A stretch of 64,000 nucleotides of DNA, taken from the NCBI GenBank assembly GCA_025062045.1, contig JANXAF010000003.1, positions 105,444 to 169,443 of the forward strand, in the 5' to 3' direction. A program made the position numbers and the translations under genes. Below are positions 62,402-64,000 of this stretch, piece after piece. The first letter of the stretch is position 1. Each line of letters begins with the position of its first letter. Below the pieces are notes generated by a model that saw only the letters and a program-made list of their open reading frames with translations, was not told the origin of the DNA and did not search any database. The DNA comes from Thermodesulfobacteriota bacterium. GTDB taxonomy: Bacteria; Desulfobacterota; Syntrophorhabdia; Syntrophorhabdales; JANXAF01.

Positions 62402-64000
62402 CTTATAGCCTCTAAGCGTTTTCTTCCTATGGCGAGTTTCGATCTTTTGTTTCTTAGCTCCTCCAAAGTCTCTTTGTTCTTTTCTATCACTTCCGGAGGT
62501 GCCTTTTCGAGGAAATCTTTGTTGTTGAGCTTTTTAAATACTTTTTCGAGCTCTTCGTCCAGTCTTTTCATCTCTTTTTCGATCCTTGAAATCTCCTTGT
62601 CAACATCGATAATGTCGGTAAGGGGTATATAGATCTCCACGTCATCCACTACTTCGATTGCGCATTTTTCTTGGATTTCTTCTTCGACAAAAAATACGTT
62701 TCTGAGCTTGGCAAGTTCCATAACGTACGGCACGTAAAGCTTTAAAAGTTCTTCCTTATCTTTAGCTTTTATGTGCGCGTCGATCTTCACATTTGGCTGG
62801 ATATTTACTTCTCCCCGTATCCTTCTTATGGCATCTATCGTTTCTATTATCACAGACATCTTTCTTTCCGCTTCTTCATCCATTAATGATTCGTCCGCTT
62901 TAGGATAGCTATCTATCATTATGCTTTCTTTTTCCTTATGAGGGAGCATCTGATAGATCTCCTCAGTGATAAAAGGCATAAAAGGATGAAGGAGTTTGAG
63001 GATCGAACGAAATGTAAAAAAAAGCGTTAACCTTGTCTTTTTGGAGTCGAATACGGAGACTCTTCCGTAAAGGTTCGGTTTTATAAGCTCCAAATACCAG
63101 TCACAGAACTCGTGCCAAATAAAATCGTAAAGGGCTATCGATGCCTCATTGAAATGGTAGCTTTCTAAAGCGTCCGTCACTCTTTTTATCACCTTTACGA
63201 GTCTCGTTACTATCCATCTGTCTGGCAAGAAAGTCGAATCGTTCCTGAAGCTTCCTTCTTCAAAAAAGTCCATACCTTCAAGGAAAGGAAGGGAAAGTCT
63301 TGCAGCATTCCAGATCTTGTTTACAAAATTTCTGGACCCTTCTATTCTCTCAGTGGAAAGTAAGATATCCCTTCCTTGCGAAGTAAGCATAGCTAAAGTA
63401 AATCTAAAGGCGTCGCATCCATATTTCTCTATCATTATAAGGGGATCTATCACGTTTCCTCTCGATTTGCTCATCTTCTTTCCTTCGGCATCCCTTACTA
63501 AAGCGTGTATGTAGACTTCCCTAAAAGGGACATCCCCCATAAATTTGAGGCCCATCATAATCATTCGGGCAACCCAGAAAAAGAGAATATCGAACCCGGT
63601 AACGAGAAGGGATGTGGGATAAAAGATCTCTAAGTCTTTAGTCTTTTTAGGCCATCCAAGTGTTGAAAAAGGCCAGAGAGCCGAAGAAAACCAGGTATCC
63701 AGAACATCCTCATCCTGAATAAGTCTTTGACCACAAGATTCGCATAGCTCCAAATCTTCCCTGGATACGTAAGTTTTTTCACACATCTTACAATACCAGA
63801 CGGGTAACCTGTGTCCCCACCATATCTGTCTAGATATACACCAGTCTTTTATGTTATTCATCCAGTCAAAGTAAACCTTCTCCCACATCTCAGGTATTAT
63901 CCTTACCCTTTTACTTCTGACAACCTCAATTGCTGGCTCCGCAAGAGGTTTCATTTTCACAAACCACTGGAGTGAGAGAGAAGGCTCAACTACGGTTTTA
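62398..64000 (-). CDS. valS: Valyl-tRNA synthetase, C-terminal part (cut by window edge)
   Basis: The minus-strand frame is open through the last base of the window, so the visible 533 residues are the C-terminal part. They begin within the ValRS segment EPSLSLQWFVKM and continue through ISRQIWWGHRLPVWYC. A zinc-finger-like CEKTY...CESC pair is present. The KMSKS loop reads KKMSKSRGNVIDPL. The anticodon-binding domain follows, and the chain ends in the coiled-coil tRNA arm (EISRIEKEMKRLDEELEKV). It charges tRNA-Val with valine. The HIGH motif and editing domain lie outside the window. Confidence 0.95.
   Translation of the reverse strand, partial: KTVVEPSLSLQWFVKMKPLAEPAIEVVRSKRVRIIPEMWEKVYFDWMNNIKDWCISRQIWWGHRLPVWYCKMCEKTYVSREDLELCESCGQRLIQDEDVLDTWFSSALWPFSTLGWPKKTKDLEIFYPTSLLVTGFDILFFWVARMIMMGLKFMGDVPFREVYIHALVRDAEGKKMSKSRGNVIDPLIMIEKYGCDAFRFTLAMLTSQGRDILLSTERIEGSRNFVNKIWNAARLSLPFLEGMDFFEEGSFRNDSTFLPDRWIVTRLVKVIKRVTDALESYHFNEASIALYDFIWHEFCDWYLELIKPNLYGRVSVFDSKKTRLTLFFTFRSILKLLHPFMPFITEEIYQMLPHKEKESIMIDSYPKADESLMDEEAERKMSVIIETIDAIRRIRGEVNIQPNVKIDAHIKAKDKEELLKLYVPYVMELAKLRNVFFVEEEIQEKCAIEVVDDVEIYIPLTDIIDVDKEISRIEKEMKRLDEELEKVFKKLNNKDFLEKAPPEVIEKNKETLEELRNKRSKLAIGRKRLEAIR

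Overview
The window reads as a contiguous, tightly packed chromosome segment from a Gram-negative, anaerobic, probably thermophilic bacterium. Gene order and content (kdsA-kdsD-lpt-rpoN-hpf-ptsN-rapZ-PTS, metK-ahcY, NtrC/sigma-54 regulation, ferredoxin-linked pyruvate metabolism, NiFe hydrogenase, selenocysteine formate dehydrogenase) best fit a Desulfobacterota-like (former deltaproteobacterial) lineage. I cannot name a genus. A TtuA/TtuB tRNA-thiolation pair, an adenosine-specific kinase, an archaeal-type ApgM protein and a DUF763 protein all point toward a thermophile. No insertion sequence, prophage, CRISPR array or rRNA was seen. No stretch over 300 bases lacks a gene.

Layout. 1-23.9 kb (+): one long co-directional run with mostly overlapping genes. 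It covers nucleotide hygiene and chromosome maintenance (dut, xerC-like recombinase, DHH-CBS-poly(A) polymerase fusion, scpA, sppA), then aspartate-family amino acids (aminotransferase, hom, an ApgM protein proposed as a homoserine kinase analogue), pyrG, KDO synthesis and LPS export (kdsA, kdsD, an LptC-LptA fusion, lptB), rpoN, hpf, a PTS without a visible sugar permease (ptsN, rapZ, EIIA, HPr, EI), and the methyl cycle (metK, ahcY, a PfkB kinase). 23.9-33 kb: DUF763 and DUF1460 genes share a divergent promoter region, followed by a radical SAM gene. Next comes a 2-oxoacid:ferredoxin oxidoreductase operon whose delta subunit is fused to a GltD/NfnB-like flavoprotein, with a GntR regulator and a LarA-like racemase. 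33-39 kb (-): mreB, a GAF protein with a degenerate GGDEF domain, ttuA-ttuB, an M50 protease, holA and an orphan histidine kinase. 39-43.4 kb: a ZraPSR-like periplasmic stress system with a clear sigma-54 promoter. 43.5-46.5 kb: an HDAC-family protein, a LolB-like lipoprotein and a TPR protein.

46.6-56.2 kb (-) is an energy-metabolism island: selenocysteine FdhA, EtfAB, two tRNA genes, and MvhA/MvhG hydrogenase subunits next to a single polypeptide joining a GltD-like flavoprotein, ferredoxin clusters and MvhD. This hydrogenase module, together with an FdhA that has no diaphorase beside it, is the most interesting system in the window. It looks like an H2/formate/NAD(P)H/ferredoxin exchange hub. 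The rest holds katG and pyk (divergent), a family 4 uracil-DNA glycosylase, gatA, gatC and the 3' part of valS.

Two themes cross the window. First, GltD-like flavoproteins are fused to electron-carrier subunits of two different oxidoreductases. Second, several transcription-unit heads lack a Shine-Dalgarno sequence and have a -10 hexamer 6-10 bases before the start codon, suggesting leaderless or near-leaderless mRNAs. All functional statements are from reading the sequence and from recalled family knowledge; no database search was run.
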